This document shows, in pieces, positions 12,294 through 25,200 of a stretch of 64,000 nucleotides of DNA. Numbering within the stretch: the stretch's first letter is position 1; every line of letters begins with the position of its first letter. The DNA comes from Telmatactis stephensoni (lineage: Eukaryota > Cnidaria > Anthozoa > Actiniaria > Isophelliidae). A program made the translations under genes and the position numbers. Where the stretch lies: contig JALIZF010001679.1 of the NCBI GenBank assembly GCA_029948255.1, positions 62,001 through 126,000 of the forward strand, in the 5' to 3' direction. The notes beneath the pieces were generated by a model. That model did no database searches and had not been told where the DNA came from. It saw nothing but the letters and a program-made list of their open reading frames with translations.

Positions 12294-13219
12294 GGCGAGC
12301 TAACTTGCGTTTAATGGCGATTTGAGGAGAAAACAAGAACAGAAAATACGAGAAATATTTACAATTTCGACATAAAACTTGAACGAGACCTCCCCATCGG
12401 CCGGTAACTGGCACGTGACGTCATGGAGCCAAGTGACGTCATTTCCGAGTCGAAAATAGCTTTACTTTTACATTGCAGCCGGAGGAGATAAACATTTTTT
12501 TAATTGTTTGATAAATTATTTTTGAATTGTATTTTGAGACTTTGAGAGGTAATTCATGATCAAAAGCCCATGTGACTCGTTAGGCGTGTTAACACAGGAA
12601 GCCCCGCGTTTCATTTTAATACAGGCTCTTTCAAAAAGAGCAAACTCAAAAAGCAAACTACTGTATTGGAGAGGGTACGTTAAAGCCCTAGATGGTTTTT
12701 GTTAAGAGCTTTTTTAGTAAATACATTTATGTCAAATATTTGCTTAATTTGGGCTTCCTGTGGATCTTAGAGCTGAACTGCACTAAAAAATGCAGAGAAA
12801 AAAGGGTAAAATATTTAGCCAATAGTGTACAGTCGCTTCAAATATTGCATTTGATTTCTGAAGTTTTTGACGCATTTAATAGTCCTTTTTATGTTGCCAA
12901 GTAACCAGTGGCCTTCAACAAAATCTCTTTGTACTTATCAGAAAAGTTTTTGTATTTAAAAAACGGCAAAAATTAAAGCGTTCAAATTGCTACAAATAAA
13001 TTTTCCGACAGAATTTTCATGTTTTACATTATTTTCAATTTGAAACAACACGCTGCGTGACGCGTAAACGCGTGATGATTTTCTCGGATCAAAATGTCAA
13101 TTCTCCTTACAAACAAAATCGACACGTTGCAGGTCTTGGGGTTCCTGTGACACCTTCCATTTCTAACTTCTTCAATCACCGATAATATCTCGAACTTTTC
13201 CCTTGCAAATCTAGTCAAA
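12294..13219. promoter_or_regulatory. Divergent promoter interval between twinfilin and GMPPB
   Basis: The two start codons face away from each other across 926 bp. Next to the twinfilin ATG is a CpG-containing stretch with two TGACGTCA-like sites (CACGTGACGTCATGG and AAGTGACGTCATTTC near 12412-12441), which resemble CRE/ATF sites, and a CACGTG E-box. The remainder is AT-rich with no coding signal apart from one CACAGGAAGCCC terminus at about 12594. Shared regulation is inferred from geometry only. Confidence 0.55.
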
Positions 13220-16200
13220 ATGAAAGCACTTATTCTTGTTGGAGGTTATGGTACAAGGCTAAGGCCTCTAACTCTCTCAAGACCAAAGCCTTTGGTAGAA
13301 TTCTGTAATAAGCCAATGTTATTGCATCAAGTCGAAGCATTGGTAGAGGTGGGTATGTCAGTTTGAGTTTGCTCCGTGGATGAACTGATCTTCCAGTCCT
13401 AGGGATTTGAGTGTTTACAAATAGATATGGAGTTATTGTCTTCTGTTTCTGTTCTGAATTTTTTCTGTCATATCGTGTCAATTTCTTGTGTAGATTTTGG
13501 GTCTTATCCAAGATGTTGACAAGCTCTCTTTCGGTTCTTTCAAAACAATAGACAGTCCGGTACCGTTGTGAAAGCAAGATACTTTGAATCAAAGTTTTGA
13601 AAACAATTTTACAATATCACAATATTTGTATATGTATATGGATTGATCCGCGGTAATGGAACTAGAAATATTGAAAGATCATCACGGATATGTAAGCAAT
13701 TTAGGCAATTGCTTTAGAAAAGCCCGAAAAAAAAAAAATTCGGGGCTTCAACGGGATTCGAACCCATGACCTTTGCGACACCGGTGCAATGCTCTAATAT
13801 CACAATATTTGTTCGCCCTGTGTTAAAGGGTTATAGGGAAGAGCGTCAGCCTTCTCAAACCACAAAATGTACGTGTACATTTCTTTTGAAATTTTTTGTC
13901 ATTTTTCGAATGCCTTGGTTAATACACTTGCTTGCATGGTGCGCGCCCCATAAGTGGTGTCCAAGTCACTGCAAAATGTATTGATACTAGGGCAGTGGTG
14001 GACCTGTGTGTATAAGTACAAGTTTTACAGATCTGTAGGCCAAAATTAATACTTGGACATAGAGCTGAGGCACACTGTATAAAATTTTGGCTGGGATAAC
14101 TGAAAAAAAATTAAGGCTGGGTGGGAGTCCCATACATACAAGGGTGGGGATGCTCATCAGAAATTTTGAAAATGAGCTCTAAAAGGTACCTAAGTGTTAT
14201 CCAGGTAGATATGGCTCAGACTCGAAGAAGCATACACATCTACTGTAACTAACACATTTCTGAGTGTCAATCCATTTGTAAAATGGCAACACGTTTTTTA
14301 CTCCTAAAAGGTACCAAATTAAAAATCATAAATATGTTTTTCAGTCTTAATAATATTAAAGACAGAACCTACAAATGCATTCTACTTGTAAAGTATATGA
14401 GGGCATCGATCGTATTTACTGAATAACATCCTAAAAGGTAGCAGCTTAGTAGTCTCTGGTAGTTGAATAACATTTGACATGCCCTAAAAGATACCCCTAA
14501 AAGGTACAATGAGCATCCCCACCCAAAAAATATCGAAGACTCCCTCTTGAGTAAAATTCATCTGGTTACCAATATTCACAATAATTATAGTAATGCAGTG
14601 ATATGCTGGTGAACTCCCTTTTATTTAACTTAAGGCGAATACTCTGTGAGTGAGTATCCATATGTTAGATATTTAGTAAATGAAATTTTAAACTTCATAT
14701 TCCAACATTATTGATGAATAACAAACTCAAGACACTGTGTCATATTTTTAGGCTGGAGTAACACATATTATCCTGGCTGTTAGTTATCGTGCTGAAATGT
14801 TAGAAAAAGAAATGAAAGAACAAGAACAGAAGGTAAATTATTATAAAAAATCTAATAAGAAACTTAAAACAGGATTTATAAACTTTCCTGTGAAATGAGA
14901 TCATATCTGCACATTGTAATTAGCTACAAGCTACCTGTTTGTATCAGAGGACATTGACATGGCTTGCTATTAAATGTTGAAAAATAATATTTTAAAATGA
15001 TGGCTTATATCTCTGGGGACTACTGTGATAATAACCACTCTAGAAGATGTAGAGCACTTGGAAAAAAATGCCTCATGCCACTATTAAGCTTGCTTTTCTT
15101 GAATGTGCTCCATAGTGTCATGTTTATAACATAGAGATATAGCCAAATATCTCATGAACGTTGTCCAGAGAAAAAGACATTTAGACTTTTTTATCTGGAC
15201 AACATTAACAAGATTGGCTGTATGTATACATGTGCATAATTTTTCTTTTGCTTAAACAATAACACATGACCACTAAAATTTCATTATACTTAAAAATTCT
15301 CATTTTTTCCCATAGCTTGGAATCAAAATAACTATATCTCTAGAAAAGGAACCTTTAGGGACAGGTATGGTTAATCATAGATTTTCTGATGCTGTGTCTT
15401 ATCTTTAATTCTTTTTAACACAAGTTCAACATTGAATTTCAGCTGGTCCATTGGCCTTAGCCCATGATTACTTAACTGCTGATACAGAACCATTTTTTGT
15501 GCTAAATAGTGATGTCATATGTGATTTCCCTTTTAATGACATGGTGAAATTCCACAAAGCACACGGGAAAGAAGGAACTATTGTGGTAAGATATATATGG
15601 AACCACAAATTGACTGTTTTTTTTACTCAGAGGGCACAACTACTTACTGACACCTTTACCAACAACTTACTGTCACCTTACCAACCACTTACTGACACCT
15701 TACCAACCACTTGCTGACACCTTACCAACTACTTACTGACACCTTACCAACCACTTGCTGACACCTTACCAACTACTTACTGACACCTTACCAACCACGT
15801 ACTGATACCTTACCAACCACTTGCTGACACCTTACCAACTACTTACTGACACCTTACCAACCACTTGCTGACACCTTACCAACTACTTACTGACACCTTA
15901 CCAACCACGTACTGATACCTTACCAACCACTTACTGGCACCTTACCAACCACTTGCTGACACCTTACCAACTACTTACTGACACCTTACCAACCACTTGC
16001 TGACACCTTACCAACTACTTACTGACACCTTACCAACCACGTACTGATACCTTACCAACCACTTACTGGCACCTTACCAACCACTTACTGAAACCTTACC
16101 AACCACTTACTGACACCTTACCAACCACTTACTGGCACCTTACCAACCACTTACTGAAACCTTACCAACCACTTACTGACACCTTACCAACCACTTACTG

Positions 16201-19200
16201 ACACCTTACCAACCACTTACTGAAACCTTACCAACCACTTACTGACACCTTACCAACCACTTACTGACACCTTACCAACCACTTCCTTACCACCTTACCA
16301 ACAATATTTCCTAACACCCTGCCAACTGCTTACTTCCTTCTTACCAGAAACCCAAACTGTTGTTTATAGTTATTTAAAATATCTTCTTCTTTTTTCATTA
16401 TTGTAGGTAACGAAGGTTGAAGAACCATCCAAATATGGTGTTGTAGTGTATGATGGCCAAACAGGCCAGATTGAAAAGTTTGTTGAAAAGCCACAAGTTT
16501 ATGTATCTAACAAAATCAATGCAGGACTCTACATTTTTAGCCCAGCAATTTTGAACAGAATTGAGGTAATTTTTGTAACATGCCATAGAACAACAGTAAT
16601 GCTGATTTCACATGACTGTGAAAACTGCATGCCATGGACGACTCTCTGATGTGAAGGTGGTAGTTATGCTTCATACACAGGGAGCCCAGCTTTTAAGAAT
16701 CACAAAATGAATAAATAAATCAATAATGAGTACTTTGGGTTTCCTTTGTTGAGATTGGGAGCGAGACGCTGATTAATAGAGGGATTTCATGGTAGCCATG
16801 TTTATGAGCAAGTACAATAAAAAGTTTTTGAATTAGAAAAGATTTCATTTCTCTTGGGAAAAAAGCTCGACGACTATTATTTTGACCATAAACATGGCTG
16901 CCGTGAAATCCCTCTTTTGTTGAGTTTCTGGAAATCAAAATTGTCAGTAACGTGATAGCAGATTATGGGTAAACAAATCAGTGTAGTGCACACCCTACTA
17001 AACAGTCAAAGCGAGATTTGACTGTTTACTATAGAGAGTGACAGTGTTACGCTGATACGTTAATTAGATTTGAATTTTAAGCTGCTCTCAAGTTACTTGT
17101 GGCATATGTTTACGAAATCTGCTATCAAGTTACTTGCAGTTACAATTTATTGTATTACTGGCATCTCATTTCAAATCTCAACACAGGAAACCCAAAGTAC
17201 TTTATTGACTTAGTTATTCATTTACGATTCTTAAAATAGCTGCTGTCAGTTTTCAAGAAATCACTCACTCCAGTTAAAGTGGCAATGGAGTAGTTTTAAG
17301 TACTCATTCTATGTTAGTTATAATGATGATGATATTAGTCCCAGAAGTGCATGTTGAAGAAATGTACTCTTTTCATCATCATCATCATCATCATCATCCT
17401 GGCCTCTTCTATAATTTGTGATTTTCATTTTGATTTAAATTCCTAATGATATCTTTTGCCTCAAATAGCTAAAACCAACTTCAATAGAAAAAGAAGTCTT
17501 TCCGTACATGGCTAATGATGGCCAGTTGTTTGCATTTGACCTGCAAGGTAAGATTAATACACTATAATCATCTTGTTTAGATGAAAACTTTGAACTTTAG
17601 ACATTGTTTACACAAAACTTTGATATTTTTCTGACAGAAGGTAGAGCATGAGTTTTGCCACGAGTATGAGTTTGAGTTTGTTTGTTTGTTGTTTCTTCCC
17701 ATGATACGTGACTAGGTGTGATTTTGCCATAGCGCTGTAATGCACCTGGTCTGTGTTGTTTTTCTTGACTGATAAGCTTGGATGTACAGTACTGTTGGCT
17801 GTTGCTTATTCAGTTAACAGCTAACAAATATATGCCTTGGATACATAGTTTTTGATGGATATACATATTTATTATATGGCTAGATAATTTCCTAAATTCT
17901 GATTGGCTAACGCATGGTCTGTATTTTGCTATATCAGGACCGCTGTCCCGGATGAAATTTGGCATTTGGCAATTGTTTTAGCGGGACCTCTCAAAGCCAT
18001 ATAATAAATAAGTTATTAACCTCGTTTGCTCGGTCTGTATGGGAAAATATCAGACCTCGGGCTTTTTGTACAGACCTCGCTGTGCTCGGTCCGTACTGTC
18101 AAGACCTCGGTCTGATATTTTCCCATACAGACCTCGCACTCGGTTAATAACCCTTTAATATCATAAATGCAGTTTGCTTCAACTTGTTATCAATTGAAAT
18201 TACAATGGTGTGCAAACTTATTGAGATTATTAGCCATGCCTTTTTTAGACTCCCCCTTCCCCCTCTCTCAATGTTGAGTGGCCCTGGGAGATTCCTGCTG
18301 GGTCCATTAACATCCATTCCAACCAACATTTGTCGGGGGAGGGGGGGGGGTCGAAATATATGAAGCATACTGTGTCAATTTTAGAGGACAGCACCTGTCG
18401 ACAACTATTCTGCACATTGTTGTAGCTTGTTTTTACAAATACAAATATTTATTAAATATAAGTATTGTTTTCATAGGGTTCTGGATGGATGTTGGTCAGC
18501 CTAAAGATTTCTTGACAGGAATGTGCATGTATTTGAACTCATTACGACAGAAATCTCCTGAAAAACTTCAAGAAGGAGTTGGAGTTGTAGGGAATGTTCT
18601 AGTGGTAAGTGCAGAGGTTACTATTGTGGAACTCGTTGTCAATACAATACATATAACTTGACAGTACAATGTAGTTAAGGAGAGATGGTACATGTACATG
18701 TAACTAGGTAGTTGGCAAGTGGATGGTATGTGATTGGTAGTTGGTTGATAAGTGGTTGATAAATTGTTGGTAAATGGTTGGTAAGTGGTTGGTAAGTCAG
18801 GTTGATAAGTGGTTTGTAAGTGGTTGATACATGTAAGACAGTTATGGATAAGTAGTTGGTAATTAAGTGGTTAGTAAGTGGTTGGTTATTATAAATGTTT
18901 GGTAAGTGGTTAGCAAGTGGTTCATAAGTGGTTGGTAAGTAGTTTGTGAGTGGTTCTTCACAAGTGGTTTGTTAGTGATTGGTGGGTGGTCAATGAGTGG
19001 TTGGTACAGCTGCTGTAAGTGCATTGGTTGGTAAGTTATTGACAAGTTGTTGGTAAGTTATTGATAAGTGGCTGGTACAGTAAGACAGTGTTCAATAAGC
19101 AGTTCAATGGGGTAAGTAGTTTGACTGTGTGGTTGTTTACAAGTGGTTGGTATTAAGTGGTTGGCAAGTGGCAATTAAAATCCACAATAACTTTTTTGCT

Positions 19201-20656
19201 AACTATATTTTGTTTAATTAATAAACAGGATCCTACAAGTAAGATAGGTCAACATTGTCGCATAGGACCCAATGTTGTTATAGGTCCTGGTGTTGTAGTA
19301 CAAGATGGTAAGTAGACAGCCAAACACTTATTTTGAAGGTACATGTACAATTATTAAATATAGTCCATATTATTTTGTTCTCTGGATTATGAAGCTCATA
19401 GATATTCATGTACTATTTAATGAATATTAGTTAAAGCAGACACTTTCCACGAGTGTAAAAAGGACTGCTGACCATGTCATTGCCATGTTGTCTATAATAG
19501 CATTCAAAATCCCTGCCATAATTTTGAGTCCTTTTTTCTCAATATTTTCCAAAATATCCTCTCAGGTCGAGTTTCCAATTTATATAATGGTGCACCCCCT
19601 CCTGAAGACTGGTGCACCCCCTCCTGAAGATAATCCTGAATCCACTCCAGCCTGTAATCTGACTAGTATTACCATATTTCTTGAATCCATTAGGTGCTTG
19701 TTTATCCAGATGTGTAGTTCTTCGTGATTCAGTTATCAAGTCTCATTCATGGATCCAGTCTTCTATTATTGGATGGAGATCAGAAGTTGGCCAGTGGGTA
19801 AGATAACTGTTAACAGTATCTCATTTAACTTGTCACTACTTAATATGGAGGGTAGGTGCCCTAACAGCACTGAAGCAATAGCAATGCTAACAACTGGCAA
19901 GAGGTAACCATGGCAACCTAGTCATGGGTCAACCTCAGCACCCGTCACACTGTCTTAGCAGTGGAAATATTAAACTTAATCATACCTCACCCCCAGAGGG
20001 AGGGTGGGGCAAAGGCAAAAACAAGTAGCAACATTGAGCAATGACCAACCATGAGGGCGAAAGCAGCAATAGCGCCTGTGCAGCAAGCAACGACCGCTGA
20101 CCAGCAATCCGCTCCAAAGTTAACTTTGCTTATAGATAACCACATATATCAATCGATCTATTAGGAACCTTACACTCTCCCACTATATATTTTGGATAAT
20201 AAAATGTTGAATGTTAGATGTGGCTAAATGAAATTTAGGTGAAGTTAAAATCAAGGCACGCTGGCCAGCAGTTGTTTGTGCTGCAGGGGTGCCCTTAGCT
20301 GTTGCAGGGTCACGTGGCGCCCTTCATTATAGATCATCACGGATCTAAGCTTGTTTGCTTGCTTTGTCAGGCACCTCTCTCCAAACTTATCAGTGCCGAT
20401 GAGTTTAATACAGCCTAACTGCTTTGCTGTTTCTTCACTGATAATTTGCATACAATTTTAAACTAAAAAAAACTGTGAAAATAGTTGCAATTTCATTTGA
20501 GGGTTTTTTTTTTCATTTTCCCAGGTTCGTATGGAAGGTGTGTCAGTACTTGGTGAAGATGTCATTGTTAAAGATGAATTGTATATCAATGGAGGAAGAA
20601 TTTTACCTCACAAATCCATATCCAACTCTTCTCCAGATCCACAAATTATAATGTAG
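13220..20656 (+). CDS. GMPPB: Mannose-1-phosphate guanylyltransferase beta (GDP-mannose pyrophosphorylase B)
   Basis: Ten exons join in frame: 13220-13348, 14752-14832, 15316-15364, 15443-15585, 16407-16565, 17469-17547, 18477-18604, 19229-19307, 19694-19797 and 20525-20656. They give 1083 nt and 360 aa, the same length as human GMPPB. Residues 1-15 ([15 protein letters not shown]) form the nucleotide-binding G-x-G-T-R-L-R loop; [11 protein letters not shown] around residue 110 holds the metal-binding Asp; FVEKP and NAGLY around 180-195 are sugar-phosphate-site motifs. The last third has hexapeptide left-handed beta-helix repeats ([17 protein letters not shown]) and ends in IIM. The enzyme makes GDP-mannose from mannose-1-phosphate and GTP in the cytosol for N-glycans, O-mannosylation and GPI anchors. 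Introns 4 and 7 carry minisatellites. Confidence 0.98.
13720..13795 (-). repeat. tRNA-derived SINE fragment
   Basis: The minus strand reads GAGCATTGCACCGGTGTCGC, then GGTTCGAATCCCGTTGAAGC followed by a T-rich run. GGTTCGAATCC is a perfect Pol III B box. The 5' A-box half is degraded or missing, so this is a SINE relic rather than a tRNA gene. Confidence 0.65.
14106..14535. mobile_element. Diverged GGGATGCTCATCAGAAATTTT element
   Basis: Starts GGTGGGGATGCTCATCAG and ends ATGAGCATCCCCACCC, with internal CCTAAAAGGTACC repeats. Architecture and internal words match 10881-11262 and 42003-42420, but the termini differ (CCCCACCC in place of CCCGATCC), which suggests a subfamily. GMPPB intron 1. Confidence 0.75.
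15628..16300. repeat. 22-bp minisatellite in GMPPB intron 4 (about 30 copies)
   Basis: Unit ACTTACTGACACCTTACCAA plus CC, with variants (ACTTGCTGAC, ACGTACTGAT). It starts about 40 nt after the exon 4 donor. Read on the minus strand it is GGTTGGTAAGGTGTCAGTAA, with GGTAAG/AGTAAGT words resembling 5' splice sites. Related arrays occur at 18700-19170 and 50085-50310 on the sense strand. Confidence 0.92.
16692..17241. mobile_element. Fold-back element in GMPPB intron 5
   Basis: The outer arm AGCTTTTAAGAATCACAAAA through GTACTTTGGGTTTCC near 16692-16745 is the inverted counterpart of 17184-17241. An inner pair, GAGGGATTTCATGG (16781) and its CCGTGAAATCCCTC partner (16900), also folds. The CACAGGGAGCCC terminus at 16679 links it to the 10677 family. 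Confidence 0.7.
17365..17400. repeat. (CAT)n microsatellite
   Basis: A run of about 9 CAT units 70-100 nt before GMPPB exon 6. Confidence 0.9.
17985..18155. mobile_element. GTTATTAACCTCG hairpin element
   Basis: The arm TTATTAACCTCG followed by GTCTGTATGGGAAAATATCA pairs with TGATATTTTCCCATACAGAC followed by CACTCGGTTAATAAC. A TCTGATTGGCTAACG box precedes it at about 17899. GMPPB intron 6. Confidence 0.8.
18700..19170 (+). repeat. GGTAAGTGGTTG minisatellite in GMPPB intron 7
   Basis: Degenerate tandem 10-12 bp units (GTGGTTGGTAAGTGGTTGAT) fill this part of the intron, starting about 100 nt after the exon 7 donor. Many units contain GGTAAGT, identical to a consensus U1-type donor on the sense strand. 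Confidence 0.9.
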
Positions 20657-22241
20657 ATAAGTGTTTAGGCAACTGTTATTATTCTACATACATAATTACA
20701 CTTGGTACTGAACTATGGCTGTCAGAATTGCTTTTAGAAATTGTTGCATAGAGTTCAGTATTTGCTTACAAATTAAGTGTTTCAGAATAACTAAAGACAA
20801 GAATAGAAAAGGAAAAAAGTGGGAAATTTAAAATTTTACACATTGATAATTTATCATAGACACATAGGCAAATTGTTTGTAAGAAATATTTAATTTTAGG
20901 CAGCAATAATTCAGCTTTGAAATTTGTGTACATTGTACATCAAAACGAATTGAGGGAGGGTGAAGGCTGGGCTGGAACATAGATTGGGAATGGAAATTTT
21001 AGAAAGGGCTTCTAATTCACTTAATAATAATTATTCACCCACATTATTTTTAAGTCAATGGATGGGTGCAGGGCCATAGCCACCATTTAAACATTGGTAC
21101 AGTTTTTAAAAGTTGGTCTGGTTTTTTGTTTTCCCACATGAATTCATGCTTTAAAAACTGCAATGACAATGGTTCTAACGGTAAAAGTTGGTCCAGTTGA
21201 AACCTGACTAACCGTACCGGTGGCTACAGCCCTGGGGTGTAGGTGGATCAGATCTCAAAGCTAATAGATAAGCAAAAGTGAACACGTGAGAACAGGATGT
21301 GAGATCATGAAACCCCAAATAATATCAAACCACAACATATATGTATAATACTTGGTGTCAAGTTTAAGGTGGCATTTGAGATCAAACAAAGGGATGCTAA
21401 TGTAAGTGACTTATGTGATGAATCTTTCACATTTTTTCAAATTGGTCCAAAATCTTACCAATGAACTTCCCTAAAGGCCTTACAAAATCATGCAACTTGT
21501 TGTGCAACATTGTTACATTGCAAGTTGCAGAGCAAATGTTGCTTGTATTACCACCTCACATGCAACAAATTTTCTTTGTTGCACGAAGTAGAAGCACTCA
21601 CGATTTTGTTGGTCGTATTACCAGGCAGGTAGTTTGAAAAATTCATCAAATATGTCACTTTTTTATCAGCAACCCTTAAAGTGTGTATGGTCTTCATGAT
21701 TTTGTGGGTCAATTTGAAAATAACCATAGAGTTGAGCATACTATCCTTTTACATCATTTCACGTTTTTTAATCTGTCTAATACTTCTAAATAAATGCATT
21801 CTCTACTGATTCTACAAGTCATCAGTTTTTTGGCTTTTCTTTAGCCAACAAGGCTGACAGTAGAAGAAAGCAAAAACAATTTATGAAGTAAATGTACTTT
21901 ATGGTGTATATGACATTTACAAATGTACCTTATTTTGTTAGTGAGAATTAAATGTCCAATTTAAATAAAACAAAATTCAAACCATTTTTGTTTTTAATGA
22001 TTTATCATTGTTTTTAATGTACAAGAGCTTGGCTAGATGGGGGTTTAAAATCAGAAGTAGAGAGATAAAACTGTATGAGTCAAAATTTATAAACATTAAC
22101 AATGCTTACAGTTCACAATCTCATTATCATACAATGGACATCTTAAAACATTTTTCAATTCTTACAATATTGAGAATGTTGCTTGAGCTTATGCTTATGT
22201 AGTAAGCCAGGCTTGGGTTATTTAAAAATTTGACAATTTAA
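20657..22241. other. Intergenic region between convergent GMPPB and RNF123
   Basis: It contains the 3' UTRs of both genes. Plus-strand AATAAA signals occur at 21789-21794 and 21964-21969; neither is certain to serve GMPPB. A GCAACTTGTTGTGCAAC-type fragment at 21485-21610 resembles the interior of the 4264 MITE. I see no gene. Confidence 0.6.
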
Positions 22242-25200
22242 CTATGTTAATTGGAAGAAATATCTTCTAGTTTTTCCACCATTTCTTTGCAAAAGAAGCA
22301 CTCCTTGTTGTTCATCAGGTGACGTGTAATACATGATCCTATTTGGTTAGAATAAACAAAACAAAATTTAGGAAAAGATCACAAGCAGAAGGAACCAAGA
22401 AAGCCTACATGTAGCTGTGAATATTGACTGGATTCACACTGCAAGTCAAGTAGTATTAATAGTCTTGAAGTATGGTGTAAGTCGACTTAGGTTTCAAGTG
22501 CACTTATAGACTCTAATAGCTTCCATTGCATGTGAATTTTGTAATGTTTGAATTGGCAAGGTTGTGCTCTGATCGGATATAAGTGAATTCTCAAATAAGG
22601 CTTGAACCATACTTCCAAACTTGTGCACTTCGGAACATTTGAAGTCATCCTGCTACAATAACAAAGTAATACTTAAGTTTGATGATTTTTGCCATTCACA
22701 CACAAGTCAAGTAAAGTGCACTTGCTTGAACTCTACTTATAAGCTCTAGTGTGAAGTTACCCAGTCATTTAATCACCTGAAGAATGTCAGAAGTGCGGGT
22801 AAGGGATGTTCCTCTGTAATGTGTCCCAAAAACTATTTCATTGTCTTAGGTATTTCTTTTTTTTCTATTGAATTGCATACATTTAAGCCATCTGCTATTA
22901 AAGAAGCTGGAGGTGTAAAATGGGTATCCATATAAATATTGCACAATATTATAAAATAAACTAGTTGCAATATTACATTCAAAGTTGCACCATATCTTAA
23001 AGCCTAGCCTGATTTTCATGCACCTCCCATCATCTGCTCTTTGAAGCAAGAGTACATGACTTGTAATCTATATAATTATATGACACATGAGCCTTTAAAG
23101 CCATGGAATTTCTCAAACAAAACTTACTTGCAAGAGACATGTTTGCAGGGCATAAACATAACAGAAATCTTCATGGCATAGCAAATAGGACACAGTTCTT
23201 CAACATCTACTGATTCTTGTTTGTGTAGTCTGACTTCAGTGCTCTGGTGTTCCAAGTAGCTAACAACTGCTTCAATTTCTTTAACTTCATCTGAGCTCAC
23301 ATCTTTATTCAACACTGAAAAAGGTATTCAGTATACATTTTCAAAAGTTAATTTTACAGTCTCAATTATAGACAGACAAATGAATAAATAAATGAATGGA
23401 TGAACACATGAATAAACAAGTGAACTGATAGATGGATGAATGAATGAACAAATGGATGAATGAATGGTCAAATGAATGGATGAACAAATGAATAAATGAA
23501 CAAATGGATGGACAAAGGAATGAATGAATGATAGAATGAATGAATGAATGAATGAATGATAGAAGGAATGAATGAATGAATAGTTGAACAAATGAAGGAA
23601 GGAAGGAATGAACTGTTAAGCAAATGAATGGATGGATGAATGAAAAAATGAATGGATGGTCTCAACGGATGAATGAATGAATGGAAAGATGAAAATAATG
23701 AGAAATGATTGTATATGAGAAAGGGAAAAAGCAGCAGGTTTATCTGAAGTGCTTTTCTTATTCCACTTACATCTAATGAAAGAAAACTGCTGCACAGTGG
23801 TTTTAGCAGGTATAGAAGATTTCCCACCAATGAGAAACTCCACAGACTCAAGAGTAAAACCGGGATCAGCAAGTAATGCTGAGGTGGCACGTTCTTTGCT
23901 GTGGAAAAACAGACATCATCAGACAAGACATTAGGTGAATTCAAAACTAACCAATAATGCCTTGATATCTTGTAAAATTATAAGATGTTGAATACAAACA
24001 ATTTATTTTACAACACTTGACACTAATCTCGCAATCTGATTGGTTGATTACAGTGTGTGTGTCAATAAGAGGGTGCTTGTGATTCCGCTTGAGTTTTAAA
24101 CATTTTATGACGTCAAGAGTGTGTCAATAAAAGGACAGACAACTCAAAACCATCTGCAATTTGTTAAATGGAGACTAAGGAATTCGAAGGTGCCTTATAT
24201 TTTTAGCATGCACTATCTTCTGCAAATATTTACCCAACATGCACATGTAACTCGTTATACTTTTTATGTGCATAATCCTTGGACCATGAAACATTAGCCT
24301 GCAATGCATCCGAACGTATCAGAAAAAGTTTCAGCCTTATCTCATTCTGGACATGTCAAAAAACAATGACAGCACTGAGCAATCAAATGATGTTGTCTGA
24401 TGGATTTCTACTGTAGCCATCCAAGAAATTAAATCCAGTATAGTAAGTTAGATATTTTTGAAGTTTTTAATCAAGCCTAACCTCTCTTTAGTTCCACGCA
24501 TAAGAAGGGTGATAAGTATTCCAGCAACTGCACCAAGAACAGGAAATCTGTCAACAGTCTCTAGACCTGGTAGATGTAGTCTTGTAACATTGTCAAACAG
24601 ATTGGAACATGCAGTGATACGATTCAGAACTTGAGTCAAAAGCTGTGGAGAAAAAAGTTTATATTAAGTACAGTATGTTGGAAACATCAAGAATGAGCCT
24701 TTGTTTAAGGTAAGAAAGCAAGTGAGCAAGAAGGGCAAGGGAAGGAAAGATAAGGAAAGGAAAGGAAAACAAAGGAATGAAAGAGAAGGTAAATAAAAGG
24801 AAAGGAAAGGGGAAGGAAGAAATTGTATTATATGAGGTTATTTATATACCATTGTTGACAAAGGAAGGAAGGAGGGAAGGAAGGAAGGAGGGAAGGAAGG
24901 AAGGAGGGAAGGAAGGAAGGAGGGAAGGATTACACACATTACCTGGAAAAGCCTTGCTATGTGGAGTTCAGAAGACTGCATTTTCCAGTCAGTAAATACT
25001 TGTGGTGTGACAGTAGACACCATCTCCAGTACCTGTAACCAAACAATCAAACCAAAGGTCTTCAGTGATAAATAAGATTTTACTCTTTTCTATGACATCC
25101 CTACCATTAATCCTCTTATTTCCCAGAATGTTTCTGATTCAAACCTAACATGGTCTTCTTTCCTTCTAGATACTTCTACTCTCATCCTATTTCTACTCTC

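Noticed and set aside
15628..16300. Regular 22-bp spacing suggestive of a CRISPR array
   Set aside because: The units abut with no unique spacers, in an intron of a eukaryotic gene; it is a minisatellite.
23328..23944. 158-codon minus-strand frame partly matching a membrane-like protein (FIHSFIHSF)
   Set aside because: Its start is RNF123 exon 34 read in another frame and the rest is the GAAT microsatellite.
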